Assembly (NCBI RefSeq): GCF_042646425.1
Contig: NZ_JBHRTR010000036.1
Location: 1-64,000 of the forward strand
Direction: 5' to 3'
Length of the DNA stretch: 64,000 bases
From: Marinibaculum pumilum
Lineage (GTDB): Bacteria > Pseudomonadota > Alphaproteobacteria > Ferrovibrionales > Ferrovibrionaceae
Part shown: piece after piece, positions 44,025 to 53,349 of the stretch
Position numbering within the stretch: position 1 is the stretch's first letter
Layout of the letters: each line of letters starts with the position of its first letter
Made by a program: the position numbers and the translations under genes
The notes under the pieces: generated by a model
What the model was told of the DNA's origin: nothing
Databases searched by the model: none
What the model saw: the letters and a program-made list of their open reading frames with translations, nothing else

Positions 44025-44066
44025 GCAGCAGCGGAATGGGGCAGCAGCGGAATGGGGCAGCAGCGG
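44025..44066. repeat. 16-bp tandem repeat, 2.6 copies
   Basis: GCAGCAGCGGAATGGG is repeated exactly at 44025-44040 and 44041-44056, with a 10-bp partial copy at 44057-44066, in the gap between the convergent trxC and membrane-protein genes. Confidence 0.9.
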
Positions 44067-44071
44067 ACCGG

Positions 44072-44905
44072 TCAGGCTGTGCCCGTGTCCGGCGCTCCTT
44101 CCCGCCGGGCCTCTGCGCCGGGGCCCTCGGTCTCCCGCAGCGCCGTGTACAGGGCGGCGGTCAGGCAGGCCCAGAGCACCATGAGCACCGCGTTCACCAG
44201 CATGAACAGCAGGTAGAACAGCATCTGCAGATTGCCCAGCGCCGCCATCGCCTGCGAGACGGCACCGGTGACCACCATCGCCACCAGCAGGACCAGGAAG
44301 ATCGTCCAGCGCCGGCCCTTGGTGATCTCGGCGCTGCGCCGCAACGCGCCCGCGCCGCTTTCCCCCTCCCTCAGGACGGCGAGCGGCCAGATCCACCAGC
44401 GCACCGCCAGAATGATTCCGGGGACGATCAGCAGCATGAAGCCGATCGTGAGGCAGAGCCAGAAGAGCAGCCCGCCGCCCAGCATCGGCCAGAATCGCCG
44501 GAAGACCAGGGCGAAATCCTCGCGCAGCCGGCCCGGCGCCGGCCCCATCCATGACCAGGCATGGCGGACCGCAGCGAAATGCAGGATCAGGTTCGCTATG
44601 AAGAAAAGCATCACTGCCAGGAGGCCTCCGAAGGCCTGCCCCGGCTCCAGATCCGCGATCTCGGAGGCCGCCGCGCCCTGCTCGTCCGTCGCTGCGGCCT
44701 CCGCCGGCAGCTGGTCCCCGACACCGAGGATGCCGAAGGCGACCTCCAGCAGGACAGACAGCGCCAGGCCAAGGACGATCAGGACCGCAAAGCCCCGCCA
44801 GCCGTTGTTGAATGCCTGGAAGGTCAGGCCGAAGATCCGGTCGAAGCCGAACACGGCACCGGGGCCGGTCGGGCCGGCCCGCTCTGTCTTGTCGTCAGTC
44901 TGCAT
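44072..44905 (-). CDS. Polytopic membrane protein, DUF4013-like
   Basis: The 277-residue protein has about five or six helices: FAVLIVLGLALSVLLEVAFGIL, AFGGLLAVMLFFIANLILHFAAV, LGGGLLFWLCLTIGFMLLIVPGIILAVRWW and two near the C-terminus. The amphipathic loop PLAVLREGESGAGALRRSAEITKGRRW is the pattern seen in glycerophosphoryl-diester-phosphodiesterase membrane domains and DUF4013-like proteins. The function is unknown. Confidence 0.65.
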   Translation of the reverse strand: MQTDDKTERAGPTGPGAVFGFDRIFGLTFQAFNNGWRGFAVLIVLGLALSVLLEVAFGILGVGDQLPAEAAATDEQGAAASEIADLEPGQAFGGLLAVMLFFIANLILHFAAVRHAWSWMGPAPGRLREDFALVFRRFWPMLGGGLLFWLCLTIGFMLLIVPGIILAVRWWIWPLAVLREGESGAGALRRSAEITKGRRWTIFLVLLVAMVVTGAVSQAMAALGNLQMLFYLLFMLVNAVLMVLWACLTAALYTALRETEGPGAEARREGAPDTGTA

Positions 44906-45029
44906 CTTCGCGCCCCCAGCGCCGCAATCGCCCCTCGCATATCCTAGGGGTGCCGCCCGATGACGGCCAGGCGGCCGCTGCAAATCCGCAGCCGGTCCTC
45001 ATGCAGGGGGAGCCAACAGCCAGGTGGGA

Positions 45030-46301
45030 TCAGTCGCCGACCGCACCACGCCGGCCGCCCATGCGGACCAGCAGGTGGAACAGCACCAGCGCCGAACCGC
45101 CCAGAATCGCCTGCGCGACGGTGATGGCCGGCACGCCGTAGCGTGCCGAGAGGATGCTGACGACGGCCGTCGCCACCGCCGCCGCCGCCATCTGCATGCA
45201 GCCCAGCAGGGCCGCGGCCAGTCCGGCACGGTCCGGATATTCCAGCATCACGCCGGCGGCGGTGTTGGGCGCCATCAGGCCGGTGCCGAACATGAAGGCG
45301 AACTCCAGCACCATCAGCCCGGTCAGGTCCAGGGTGCCGAAGGACGACCAGAGCAGCAGCAGGACCGGTGGCACCGCCATCAGCACGGTGCTGATGGAGA
45401 CCAGCAGCCGGATACCGGCACCCAGCCGGCGCAGGGCCAGCATCGCCGCGACGATGCCCAGCAGGAAGCCCACCATCACCAGCCCCAGCCCCTGGCCGAG
45501 TTCCTGCCGGGTCAGCCCCATCTGGTCGGTCAGCGCGAAGGCGCCGCCGGCGAAGAAGGCGAGGATGCCGGCATAGCCGCAGGAATGGGTCAGCATGTAG
45601 GCCAGGTAGCGCGGATTGGCGAACAGGTCGGCATAGTTCCGCAGCAGCCGCAGAAGCCGCAGCGCATGCGGATCCGGCCGGGCATTGGTCTCCCGCAGGG
45701 CGAAGAGGCAGACCAGGCCGAGGATCAGCGCCGCACCGCCCTGCAGCCAGAAACCGACCCGCCAGCCCAGCCCGTCGACCACCAGCCCGCCGATCACTGG
45801 CGACAGGATCACCGCCACCGAAAGACAGAGGAACAGCAGCCCCATGACCGGCGCCGCCCCCTGCCGGCCGAAGCGGTCGCGCACCATCGCCCGGGCGACC
45901 ACATAGCCGGCGCAGGCGCCGAGGCCCTGCAGGACGCGGCCCAGGATCAGCCAGCCGATCGACGTCGCGAGCAGGGCGATCGCGGTGCCCGCCAGGAAGA
46001 CGACCAGCCCGGCCAGCACGCCGGGCCGGCGACCGAAGCGGTCCGACAGCGGGCCGAACAGCAGCTGGCCGATGGCGAAGGCCAGCGCATAGCCCGACAG
46101 GGTGTACTGGACGATCGCCTCCGGCGCGCCGAACAGCTCCACCAGCGCCGGCAATGCCGGCACGAACATCGTGTTCGACGCCTCGCCCAGGACGTAGAGC
46201 GCCATCAGGATGGCGATGAACAGCGACGCCCGCCCCCCGGCCACATTCTCCCGGGCCACATCGTCCCCGTCCGCGTTCCGGCCGGCGGGGCGGTCGGTCA
46301 C
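45030..46301 (-). CDS. MFS transporter, Bcr/CflA drug-efflux type
   Basis: The 423-residue protein has twelve hydrophobic helices and Bcr/CflA features: MFVPALPALVELFGAPEAIVQYTLSGYALAFAIGQLLFGPLSDRFGRRPGVL (motif A) and LQGLGACAGYVVARAMVRDRFG. These are proton-driven exporters of drugs or metabolites. The substrate cannot be predicted. It lies 31 bp after the diguanylate cyclase gene on the same strand. Confidence 0.88.
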   Translation of the reverse strand: MTDRPAGRNADGDDVARENVAGGRASLFIAILMALYVLGEASNTMFVPALPALVELFGAPEAIVQYTLSGYALAFAIGQLLFGPLSDRFGRRPGVLAGLVVFLAGTAIALLATSIGWLILGRVLQGLGACAGYVVARAMVRDRFGRQGAAPVMGLLFLCLSVAVILSPVIGGLVVDGLGWRVGFWLQGGAALILGLVCLFALRETNARPDPHALRLLRLLRNYADLFANPRYLAYMLTHSCGYAGILAFFAGGAFALTDQMGLTRQELGQGLGLVMVGFLLGIVAAMLALRRLGAGIRLLVSISTVLMAVPPVLLLLWSSFGTLDLTGLMVLEFAFMFGTGLMAPNTAAGVMLEYPDRAGLAAALLGCMQMAAAAVATAVVSILSARYGVPAITVAQAILGGSALVLFHLLVRMGGRRGAVGD

Positions 46302-46332
46302 AACGCGGGACCCGTTGCGGACCGGCCTGCGG

Positions 46333-47289
46333 TCATCCGGAAATCACGCAGTTCCGGCCGAGCCGTTTCGCGGCATAGAGGTTGTTGTCCGCCCGCTGGA
46401 ACATGTCGCGCAGGGTCTCGTCCGCCTGCGGGTTCCGGGCCGCCGTGCCCACGCTGACCGTCACGATGCTGTTGCCGGCGGTCGGCGCATGAACCATGGC
46501 CTGCGCCTCCACCGCGGCGCGCAGCTTCTCCGCCCGCTCCGCGGCCACGACCTCGTCGGTGCCTTCCAGGATGCAGGCGAACTCCTCTCCGCCATAGCGC
46601 GCGACGAAGCCGCTGAAGGCCTGTGCCGCCGTCTTCAGGGCCCCGGCCACCCGCGTCAGGCATTCGTCGCCGGCGCCGTGGCCGTAATGGTCGTTGTACT
46701 GCTTGAAGAAGTCGATATCGATCAGCGCCAGCGACAGCGGCCGGTTGCGCAGGACGGAGTCCCGCCAGGCGGCGTCGATCCGGTCGTCGAAATTGCGCCG
46801 GTTGGGCACGCCGGTCAGGCCGTCGATATAGGCGACCTGGCTGAGATAGTCGCGATAGCGCTTGAGAACCAGCTGGCTGCGCACCCGTGCACGCACCACC
46901 GGCGCGCTGAACGGCTTGGTGATGTAGTCGATGGCGCCGAGTTCGATGCCCTTTGCCTCGTCATCGTCCATGCCCAGTGCGGTGACGAAGATCACCGGGA
47001 TGTCCCGGGTGCGGTCGCGGGCCTTCATCTCGATGCAGACGGTATAGCCGTCCATTTCCGGCATCATGACGTCGAGCAGCACCAGATCGGGGCGCTCCCG
47101 CTCCGCCAGCTCCAGTGCCTTGGCGCCGCTGGTGGCGAAGGAGATCTGGCCGAAATCGGCCAGCACCTCGCACAAGACCTGGACGTTGAGCGGCTCGTCG
47201 TCGACCACGAGGATCTTCGGCGGCTGCTCCCAGGCTGCGATGTCAGGATGCGGTGCCTGCATTGCCGTCATCTGCCTCGTCTGGTCCAT
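46333..47289 (-). CDS. Response-regulator diguanylate cyclase (REC-GGDEF)
   Basis: The 318-residue protein has a receiver domain (ILVVDDEPLNVQVL, phospho-Asp in DLVLLDVMMPEMDG, TKPF switch lysine) and a GGDEF domain with active motif RYGGEEF. The RxxD inhibitory site normally just before it is AFSG, so product inhibition is probably lost. It makes cyclic-di-GMP when phosphorylated. GAGGTGA precedes the ATG, which overlaps the upstream hybrid kinase by 47 bp, so both act in one pathway. Confidence 0.92.
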   Translation of the reverse strand: MDQTRQMTAMQAPHPDIAAWEQPPKILVVDDEPLNVQVLCEVLADFGQISFATSGAKALELAERERPDLVLLDVMMPEMDGYTVCIEMKARDRTRDIPVIFVTALGMDDDEAKGIELGAIDYITKPFSAPVVRARVRSQLVLKRYRDYLSQVAYIDGLTGVPNRRNFDDRIDAAWRDSVLRNRPLSLALIDIDFFKQYNDHYGHGAGDECLTRVAGALKTAAQAFSGFVARYGGEEFACILEGTDEVVAAERAEKLRAAVEAQAMVHAPTAGNSIVTVSVGTAARNPQADETLRDMFQRADNNLYAAKRLGRNCVISG

Positions 47290-50200
47290 CTGTCACCTCT
47301 GCCCGCATTGCGGCCAGAACCTCACGCGCCCTGGCAAAGTCCAGATCGCCGACCGCCGCGCGAAGGTCGGCGATACCGGCCGGCGCGCTGGCGCCCAGCA
47401 GCCCCGACAGGGCCTCGACCTGGCGGCCGGCGCTGAAGCGGTTGGCCTCCAGGTCGGCGTCGAGCGCATCGAACGCCGCTGCGACATCCGCAGTCGTCGC
47501 CGCCGGTGCTCCGGCGCCCGTCGCGGCCGCGTCACCCCGCGCCGCATCCGGGCCCTGCCCGGCGTCCTGCGGCGCGGCGGCGGACAGAGCCGCCAGCGCC
47601 GCGGCCAGCCGGTCGACCAGGCCCGGTGCCACGGCACCGCTTTTCGCCGCGGCCTCCACCGCGCCGGCCTCTGCGGCGGTGGCATAGGCCCCGACCGTCG
47701 CCGCTGCGCCCCTGACGCTGTGCGCCAGGGCCCCGGCCTCGGCCACCGCGCCCGCAGCCAGATGGCGCCGCATCTGGTCGCCGGCGGCCTGATATTTCGC
47801 GAGAAAGCGGTCCAGGAGACCCCGGACCATGTCGCTGCTCCCCCCCAGCCGGGCCGCGGCCTTGTCGAGATCCAGCACGGGCTGCCGGTCGCCTGCGGCG
47901 GCTTCCTCCCCGGAATCGGGCTGCGCCCGATGATCACCCTCTACACGCTTACCTGTGGATTGACCAGTTTCGCCGTCGCTGGCCGCGGCGCCGTCGTCGG
48001 GCAGGGCGGGCGTTCCGGCCTCGCCGCCCGGGCCCTGCCGGCTGCCGTCAAGGGACCAGCGGATCAACGCATCCAGCAGTTCGTCGCGGTCGATCGGCTT
48101 GTTCAGATGGTCGTTCATCCCGGCCTGCAGGCTCTGATCCCGCTCCTCGGCCATCGAATGGGCCGTCAGGGCGAGGATGGGCAGGTCGGCCGCAGGCACA
48201 TGCCGGCGGATCTCCTGCGTCGCTTCCAGGCCGTCGAGCACCGGCATCTGGACATCCATCAGCACCAGGTCGTAGCGCCCCGGCCCGGCGGCCAGCACCC
48301 GGTCCACGGCGCTGCGCCCGTCCGCCACCAGGTCGACCTCGACCCCCATATTCTCCAGCAGCTCGCGGGCGACCTGCTGGTTGATCTCGTTGTCCTCCGC
48401 CAGCAGGACGCGCAGGCCCTTCACTGAAGCCATGCGCTCCGGCGGCGTGTCGGGTGCGGCGTGGCGGCGCTCGGCCTCTTCCGCCTGCCGGTTGCGCCCG
48501 GTGAGGACCGAAACGATCGTGTCCATCAGCAGCGAGGCACTGACCGGCTTCAGCAGCAGGCCGGCCAGGTCCAGGTCGTCGGCATGGGTGATCACCTCCT
48601 CGCGCCCGTGGGCGGTGACCATGAAGATCAGCGGCACGTCCGGGATGTCCTCGGCGCCGAGGATGCGCCGCGCGGTTTCGATGCCGTCGATCTCCGGCAT
48701 CAGGAAGTCCATCAGCACCAGGTCGTATTTCTGACCGCGGATCGCCGCCGCCCGCACCGCCTCGATCGCCTCCGGGCCGTTTTTCGCCGACTGCACCTGG
48801 AAGCCCAGCGACAGGGTCAGCTCCTCCAGGATCTCGCGCGCGGTGTCGTTGTCGTCGACGATCAGCACCCGCATGCTGGTCGGGTCCACCCCTTCCGGCA
48901 GCGGCGGCAGCGCCGCATGCGGCCGGACCCCGAGACGGACCGTGAAGCGGAAGGTCGAGCCCATCCCGGCCTCGCTCTCCACGCCGATGGTGCCGCCCAT
49001 CAGCTCGACCAGCCGCTTGCAGATCGCCAGGCCCAGGCCGGTGCCGCCATAGCGGCGGGTGGTGGAGGCATCGGCCTGGGAGAAGGACTGGAACAGTCGT
49101 GCCTGCTGTTCCTCGGTGATGCCGATCCCGGTGTCGCGGACAGAGAATGCCAGCAGGGCGCCGTCCTCGTCCCGCTCGACCACCGCCGCCTTGACGACGA
49201 TCTCGCCCTCTTCCGTGAACTTGGCCGCATTGCCGGTCAGGTTGGTCAGAATCTGGGTCAGGCGCAGGGGATCGCCGATCAGGTGCTGCGGCACGTCCGG
49301 CGCCGTCCAGACCAGGACCTCCAGGTCCTTGTCCCGGGTCTGCACGTCCAGCATGTCGCAGACATTGCGCAGCACGTCGTCGAGACTGAAGTCGATCTGC
49401 TCCACCCGCAGGTTGCCCGATTCCACCTTCGAGAAATCGAGGATGTCGTTGATGATGCCGAGCAGCGAGCGGCCGGAGCGGTAGATCTTCTCGACATAAT
49501 CGCGCTGCTTGACCGTCAGGTCGGTATCCAGGGCGAGCCGCGACAGGCCGATGATCGCGTTCATCGGGGTGCGGATCTCGTGACTCATATTGGCCAGGAA
49601 GGCGCTCTTGGTCTTTGCCGCCTCCTCTGCCGCGATCCGGGCCTCTTCCAACGCGTCCAGGGTGTTCTGCCGGTTCAGCTCGATGCCGAACCACTGCCCG
49701 ATCAGGCGGACCAGGGCCAGGTCGCCGTCGGAGAAGGGCTCGTCCCGAGCCTCCCGGGAGAAGAAGCTGACGGTGCCGTAGCGCCGTCCGTCGACGTCGA
49801 TCGGTGCCGCGATGAAGGCGTCGGAGGGCAGCAGCGGCGACAGTTCGCCGGCGGTGCCGGCGGACATCGCCGCCGCCGCGCCGACCTTGCCGGTATCGCG
49901 GCGGCGATTTGCCTCGGCCTGACCGGGCGCCAGGAGTTCGGCATCCTCCGCCACCGCGAGGTCGGCCCCCACCGGCGGCAGCCAGTCCGGCCCGTCCGCC
50001 TGCTCCACCACGAAGCTGCCGTCCTGCAGCCTGCCGACCAGGGCCGCCTCCAGGCGGAAGCTGCGCCGCGCGAAGGCCAGCACCTTGGCGGTCCGCTCCT
50101 CCGCGGTCAGCCCGGCATCGTTGGTGATGCCGTGCAGTTCCAGCAGCGCGGCAGAGGTGCGCTGCACCTCCTCGCGCAGCCGGTTCTGCTCGGTCACGTC

Positions 50201-51778
50201 CACCACCACACTGAAGGTGTGCATGATGCCGCCTTCGGCGTTGTAGGCGGCGTCGGCGGAGAACAGCACGTCCCGCAGCTCGCCCGACTTTGTGACCAGC
50301 TTGTAGGGGATGTTGCGGAAGCGGCCCTCGACCCGGAACCGGGGCATCACCTCCGACTGCGCGCGCTCGGCCGATTCCTGTGTCATGAAATCGAAGATCG
50401 GCCGCCCGATCACTTCGTTCTCGGCATAGCCCAGCGCCAGCAGCCAGTAGCGGCTGACCCGCACGATCTCGCCCTCCGGCGTGATCGAATGCAGCATGAT
50501 CGGGGTGTTGTCGTAGAGCGACCGGAAGAACTCCTCCTGCGCGCGCAGACGGTCCGCCGCCCGCTTGCGCTCCGTCACGTCGGAGCAGATGACGATGCGC
50601 AGCCATTCGCCGTCGGACAGATACCAGCCGGAGATCACCTCGGCGGTGAAGCTGTGGCCGGCGGCAGTGGTGGCAGTGACCTCTTCCACCCGCGGCGCCT
50701 GCAGCGCCGTGCGCCCCAAGGCATCCGCTCCGGCCGCGCCTTCCCCGGCCGCGCCCTCCCCGGCCGCGCTTTCCGCCGCCTCGGCCGGACTGGCCCCGGC
50801 AGGCGCCAGCGGCAGCAGCGCGGAAAGGCGAGGGACATTGCCGCCGATGCCCCGGTCCAGCTCCAGCAGTTCCAGCGCCCGGGCATTGGCCTGGCGGATA
50901 TTGCCGTCGGCGTCCACCACCATCATGCCGCCCGGCGCGTTGGCGAACACCGCCTCCAGGTGCAGGCGGGTGCGGTCCTCCTCGGTGCGGGCCCGCCGCA
51001 CTTCCGCCCATTGCAGGCGCAGCCGCTGCGAGATCGGCAGGAAGACGAACAGGCCGACGATGATCACGCTGCCGACGATCGTCGCCTGCACGACCCGGTT
51101 CCAGGCGCGGATGTTCTTGATCGCCTCCCGCCCGTCCTCCTCGAAGCCGGCCACCGCGCCGTCCAGCCGCTCCAGCAGGCGCCCGGCGCCGACCGTGTTG
51201 AGGTAGGACAGCTTCTCCTGCAGGTCCGGGTCCAGCTGCGGCCCCATCAGGGCCTGGCCCGACTGCCAGGAGGCGACGGCGCGGGCGCTGGACAGGAAAT
51301 GCTGCAGCAGGGATTCCAGGCTTTCCGAGCCGTCGAAATAGATGTCCCGCATATGCTCGGTGCGCAGCCCCGGCACGCCCTGCACGTCGGAGCCGCGGAC
51401 CAGCGCCTCGTGCGAGGCGGTCATCAGGTTGATCGCGCTCTGCAGTTCGGAGCGCACCCGCCCGCGTTCCGCCGGCGGGCCGTTCACCAGCCGGTTGGAG
51501 AGCAGGGTGATGCGCTGCGACAGCATGCGCTGCCGCGCCGCCATGGCGATCACCCGGCCGGTGGCCTCCTCCTCCGCCACCAGGTCGTCGATACGGGCAT
51601 GCGACAGCGCGGAAAGCAGGCCGAACAGGACGACGGTGCCGATGAAGACCCAGGGGGCGACGTTCGGGCTGGCCAGCCGGTGGAAGAAGCCGGACAGCAC
51701 CTCGCCCCGGCGCGGGCCCGCCGGGGCCGGCGTGCCGTTCCGGCCCCAACCGGTGCTGTTCGTTTCCTGCGCCTTCAC
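47243..51778 (-). CDS. Large hybrid sensor kinase with PilJ-like sensor, PAS-PAS-GAF, two REC and HPt
   Basis: The protein has 1,511 residues: helix 43-60, a PilJ/NarX-like periplasmic domain with ARQRMLSQRITLLSNRL, helix 233-249, PAS 273-400, PAS 415-530, GAF 555-700, HisKA with His733 in NMSHEIRTPMN, HATPase ending GGTGLGLAIC, REC1 with Asp1024, REC2 with Asp1175 and a C-terminal HPt with His1353 in AHSVRGAAA. This is an internal His-Asp-Asp-His relay. The GTG at 51778 has GGAG eight bases before it; GTG 51781 and 51787 are possible. The 3' end overlaps the diguanylate cyclase, its likely target. Confidence 0.92.
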   Translation of the reverse strand: MKAQETNSTGWGRNGTPAPAGPRRGEVLSGFFHRLASPNVAPWVFIGTVVLFGLLSALSHARIDDLVAEEEATGRVIAMAARQRMLSQRITLLSNRLVNGPPAERGRVRSELQSAINLMTASHEALVRGSDVQGVPGLRTEHMRDIYFDGSESLESLLQHFLSSARAVASWQSGQALMGPQLDPDLQEKLSYLNTVGAGRLLERLDGAVAGFEEDGREAIKNIRAWNRVVQATIVGSVIIVGLFVFLPISQRLRLQWAEVRRARTEEDRTRLHLEAVFANAPGGMMVVDADGNIRQANARALELLELDRGIGGNVPRLSALLPLAPAGASPAEAAESAAGEGAAGEGAAGADALGRTALQAPRVEEVTATTAAGHSFTAEVISGWYLSDGEWLRIVICSDVTERKRAADRLRAQEEFFRSLYDNTPIMLHSITPEGEIVRVSRYWLLALGYAENEVIGRPIFDFMTQESAERAQSEVMPRFRVEGRFRNIPYKLVTKSGELRDVLFSADAAYNAEGGIMHTFSVVVDVTEQNRLREEVQRTSAALLELHGITNDAGLTAEERTAKVLAFARRSFRLEAALVGRLQDGSFVVEQADGPDWLPPVGADLAVAEDAELLAPGQAEANRRRDTGKVGAAAAMSAGTAGELSPLLPSDAFIAAPIDVDGRRYGTVSFFSREARDEPFSDGDLALVRLIGQWFGIELNRQNTLDALEEARIAAEEAAKTKSAFLANMSHEIRTPMNAIIGLSRLALDTDLTVKQRDYVEKIYRSGRSLLGIINDILDFSKVESGNLRVEQIDFSLDDVLRNVCDMLDVQTRDKDLEVLVWTAPDVPQHLIGDPLRLTQILTNLTGNAAKFTEEGEIVVKAAVVERDEDGALLAFSVRDTGIGITEEQQARLFQSFSQADASTTRRYGGTGLGLAICKRLVELMGGTIGVESEAGMGSTFRFTVRLGVRPHAALPPLPEGVDPTSMRVLIVDDNDTAREILEELTLSLGFQVQSAKNGPEAIEAVRAAAIRGQKYDLVLMDFLMPEIDGIETARRILGAEDIPDVPLIFMVTAHGREEVITHADDLDLAGLLLKPVSASLLMDTIVSVLTGRNRQAEEAERRHAAPDTPPERMASVKGLRVLLAEDNEINQQVARELLENMGVEVDLVADGRSAVDRVLAAGPGRYDLVLMDVQMPVLDGLEATQEIRRHVPAADLPILALTAHSMAEERDQSLQAGMNDHLNKPIDRDELLDALIRWSLDGSRQGPGGEAGTPALPDDGAAASDGETGQSTGKRVEGDHRAQPDSGEEAAAGDRQPVLDLDKAAARLGGSSDMVRGLLDRFLAKYQAAGDQMRRHLAAGAVAEAGALAHSVRGAAATVGAYATAAEAGAVEAAAKSGAVAPGLVDRLAAALAALSAAAPQDAGQGPDAARGDAAATGAGAPAATTADVAAAFDALDADLEANRFSAGRQVEALSGLLGASAPAGIADLRAAVGDLDFARAREVLAAMRAEVTDGPDEADDGNAGTAS
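50731..50775. repeat. 15-bp tandem repeat in the hybrid kinase PAS region
   Basis: CGGCCGCGCCTTCCC is repeated three times with one or two changes per copy; on the coding strand it gives GEGAAGEGAAG in a loop of the first PAS domain. Confidence 0.8.
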
Positions 51779-51968
51779 CACAACCACTCCGGATCGCAGG
51801 CCGCGGCCGACAGCCTGCGCCGCAGGACCCGCCGCGGCGGCGGATCTCACCCCAATGCAGCCGGCCGCAACCTTACCTGCTTCGCCGCCCGGCCGGAACA
51901 AGCAGTCGCACCTGTTGCCGGCGGCCGGCCACCTTGCCTGTCGGGAAGCGGCGGCCGATGATCGCGCC

Positions 51969-53330
51969 ATGACCAGCATGACCGCCGGCCGACCGGCCCC
52001 TCCCGACTTGCCTGCCACCGTGGCCGATCCCGGCCGCATTGCCGGCCTGGCTGCCGAACAGCGCAGCGGCGGCCTGACGGCTGCCGCCCTTGTCGACAGC
52101 TGCCTGAGGCGGATCGCCGAGGTGGAGGACCGCGTGATGGCCTTCCGCCAGCTGGCCGAGGCCGCCGCCCGGGTGGAGGCGGCTTCCTGCGACGCGGAGG
52201 CGGAGGCCGGGCACTGGCGCGGCCGGCTGCACGGCATCCCGGTGGCGATCAAGGATGTCCTGGACGTCGCCGGCATGCCGACCCGCGCCGGCAGCCCGAC
52301 GCGCGCCGACGCCCCCCCGGCCGGCGCCGATGCCTGGATCGTCGGCGCCCTGCGGGCTGCCGGAGCGATCGTCCTGGGCAAAGCCCATACCACGGAGTTC
52401 GCCTTCTTCGAGCGGCCGCCGCCGACCCGCAACCCGCATGCGCTGGACCATACGCCGGGCGGCTCGTCCAGCGGCCCGGCCGCCGCCGTCGCGGCCGGCA
52501 TGGCACCGGTCGCGGTCGGCACGCAGACCGCCGGCTCGGTCTCCCGCCCCGCCGCCTTCTGCGGCATCGGCGCGTTCAAGCCCAGCACATTGGCGCTGCC
52601 CGGCTACGGCATGCTGCCCTTCGCGCCGTCGTTCGACACGCCGGGCCTGTACGGCTACCGGCTGGCCGATGCGGTCGCCGTCTTCCAGGCGATCGCACCG
52701 CCCTACCTGGCGCCGGCGCCGGCCACGGAGGCGCCCGACGAGGTACCGGTGGTGGTGCTGGACGATCCGCTGCACGAGGAAGCGGAGCCGGAGGTGGCGC
52801 GGGCGCTGGCGCAGGCCGCCGGGGTGCTGTCGGCGAACGGCCACCGCATCCTCCGGCTGGCACCGCCGGTGCCGCTGGGCCGCATCCTGGACGCGCATCG
52901 CACGGTGATGGAGTACGAGCTGGCACGGGTGCATGAGGGCTTGCAGACCGCGCCGCTGGACGATGTCGCCCTGGCGCTGCGGGAGGCGATCTCGCGCGGC
53001 GGCTGGATCGAGGCGGCCGGCTACCGCCAGGCCCAGGCCGAGATCGCCGCGGCCCGCCAGCAGCTGGCGGCTGCCCTGCCGCCGGGCGCGGTGCTGCTGC
53101 TGCCGCCGGCGCCGACGCCGGCACCGCCCGGCATGGCCACCGGCGATCCGCGGTTCATCATTCCCTTCACGGCGCTTGGCGGTCCGATCGCCAGCTTCAA
53201 CGTGGACCGCAGCCCGGCGGGCCTGCCCCTGGGGGTGATGCTGGCCGGCCTGCCGGGAAGCGACCTGGCCTTTGCCCGCACCGCCTGCCGTTTGGCGGAC
53301 CTGGTGGAACGGCCGCCCGGAGCGGTCTAG
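51969..53330 (+). CDS. Amidase signature family enzyme
   Basis: The 453-residue protein has the Ser-cisSer-Lys triad: Lys in GIPVAIKDVLDVAG, the cis-Ser in TPGGSSSGPAAAVAAG and the nucleophile in GTQTAGSVSRPAAFCG. It is related to GatA but stands alone, so it is more likely a hydrolase of small amides than the tRNA amidotransferase. The substrate is unknown. It is divergent from the hybrid kinase gene. Confidence 0.87.
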   Translation: MTSMTAGRPAPPDLPATVADPGRIAGLAAEQRSGGLTAAALVDSCLRRIAEVEDRVMAFRQLAEAAARVEAASCDAEAEAGHWRGRLHGIPVAIKDVLDVAGMPTRAGSPTRADAPPAGADAWIVGALRAAGAIVLGKAHTTEFAFFERPPPTRNPHALDHTPGGSSSGPAAAVAAGMAPVAVGTQTAGSVSRPAAFCGIGAFKPSTLALPGYGMLPFAPSFDTPGLYGYRLADAVAVFQAIAPPYLAPAPATEAPDEVPVVVLDDPLHEEAEPEVARALAQAAGVLSANGHRILRLAPPVPLGRILDAHRTVMEYELARVHEGLQTAPLDDVALALREAISRGGWIEAAGYRQAQAEIAAARQQLAAALPPGAVLLLPPAPTPAPPGMATGDPRFIIPFTALGGPIASFNVDRSPAGLPLGVMLAGLPGSDLAFARTACRLADLVERPPGAV

Positions 53331-53349
53331 CCGGACCGTTTCTCCCGGA

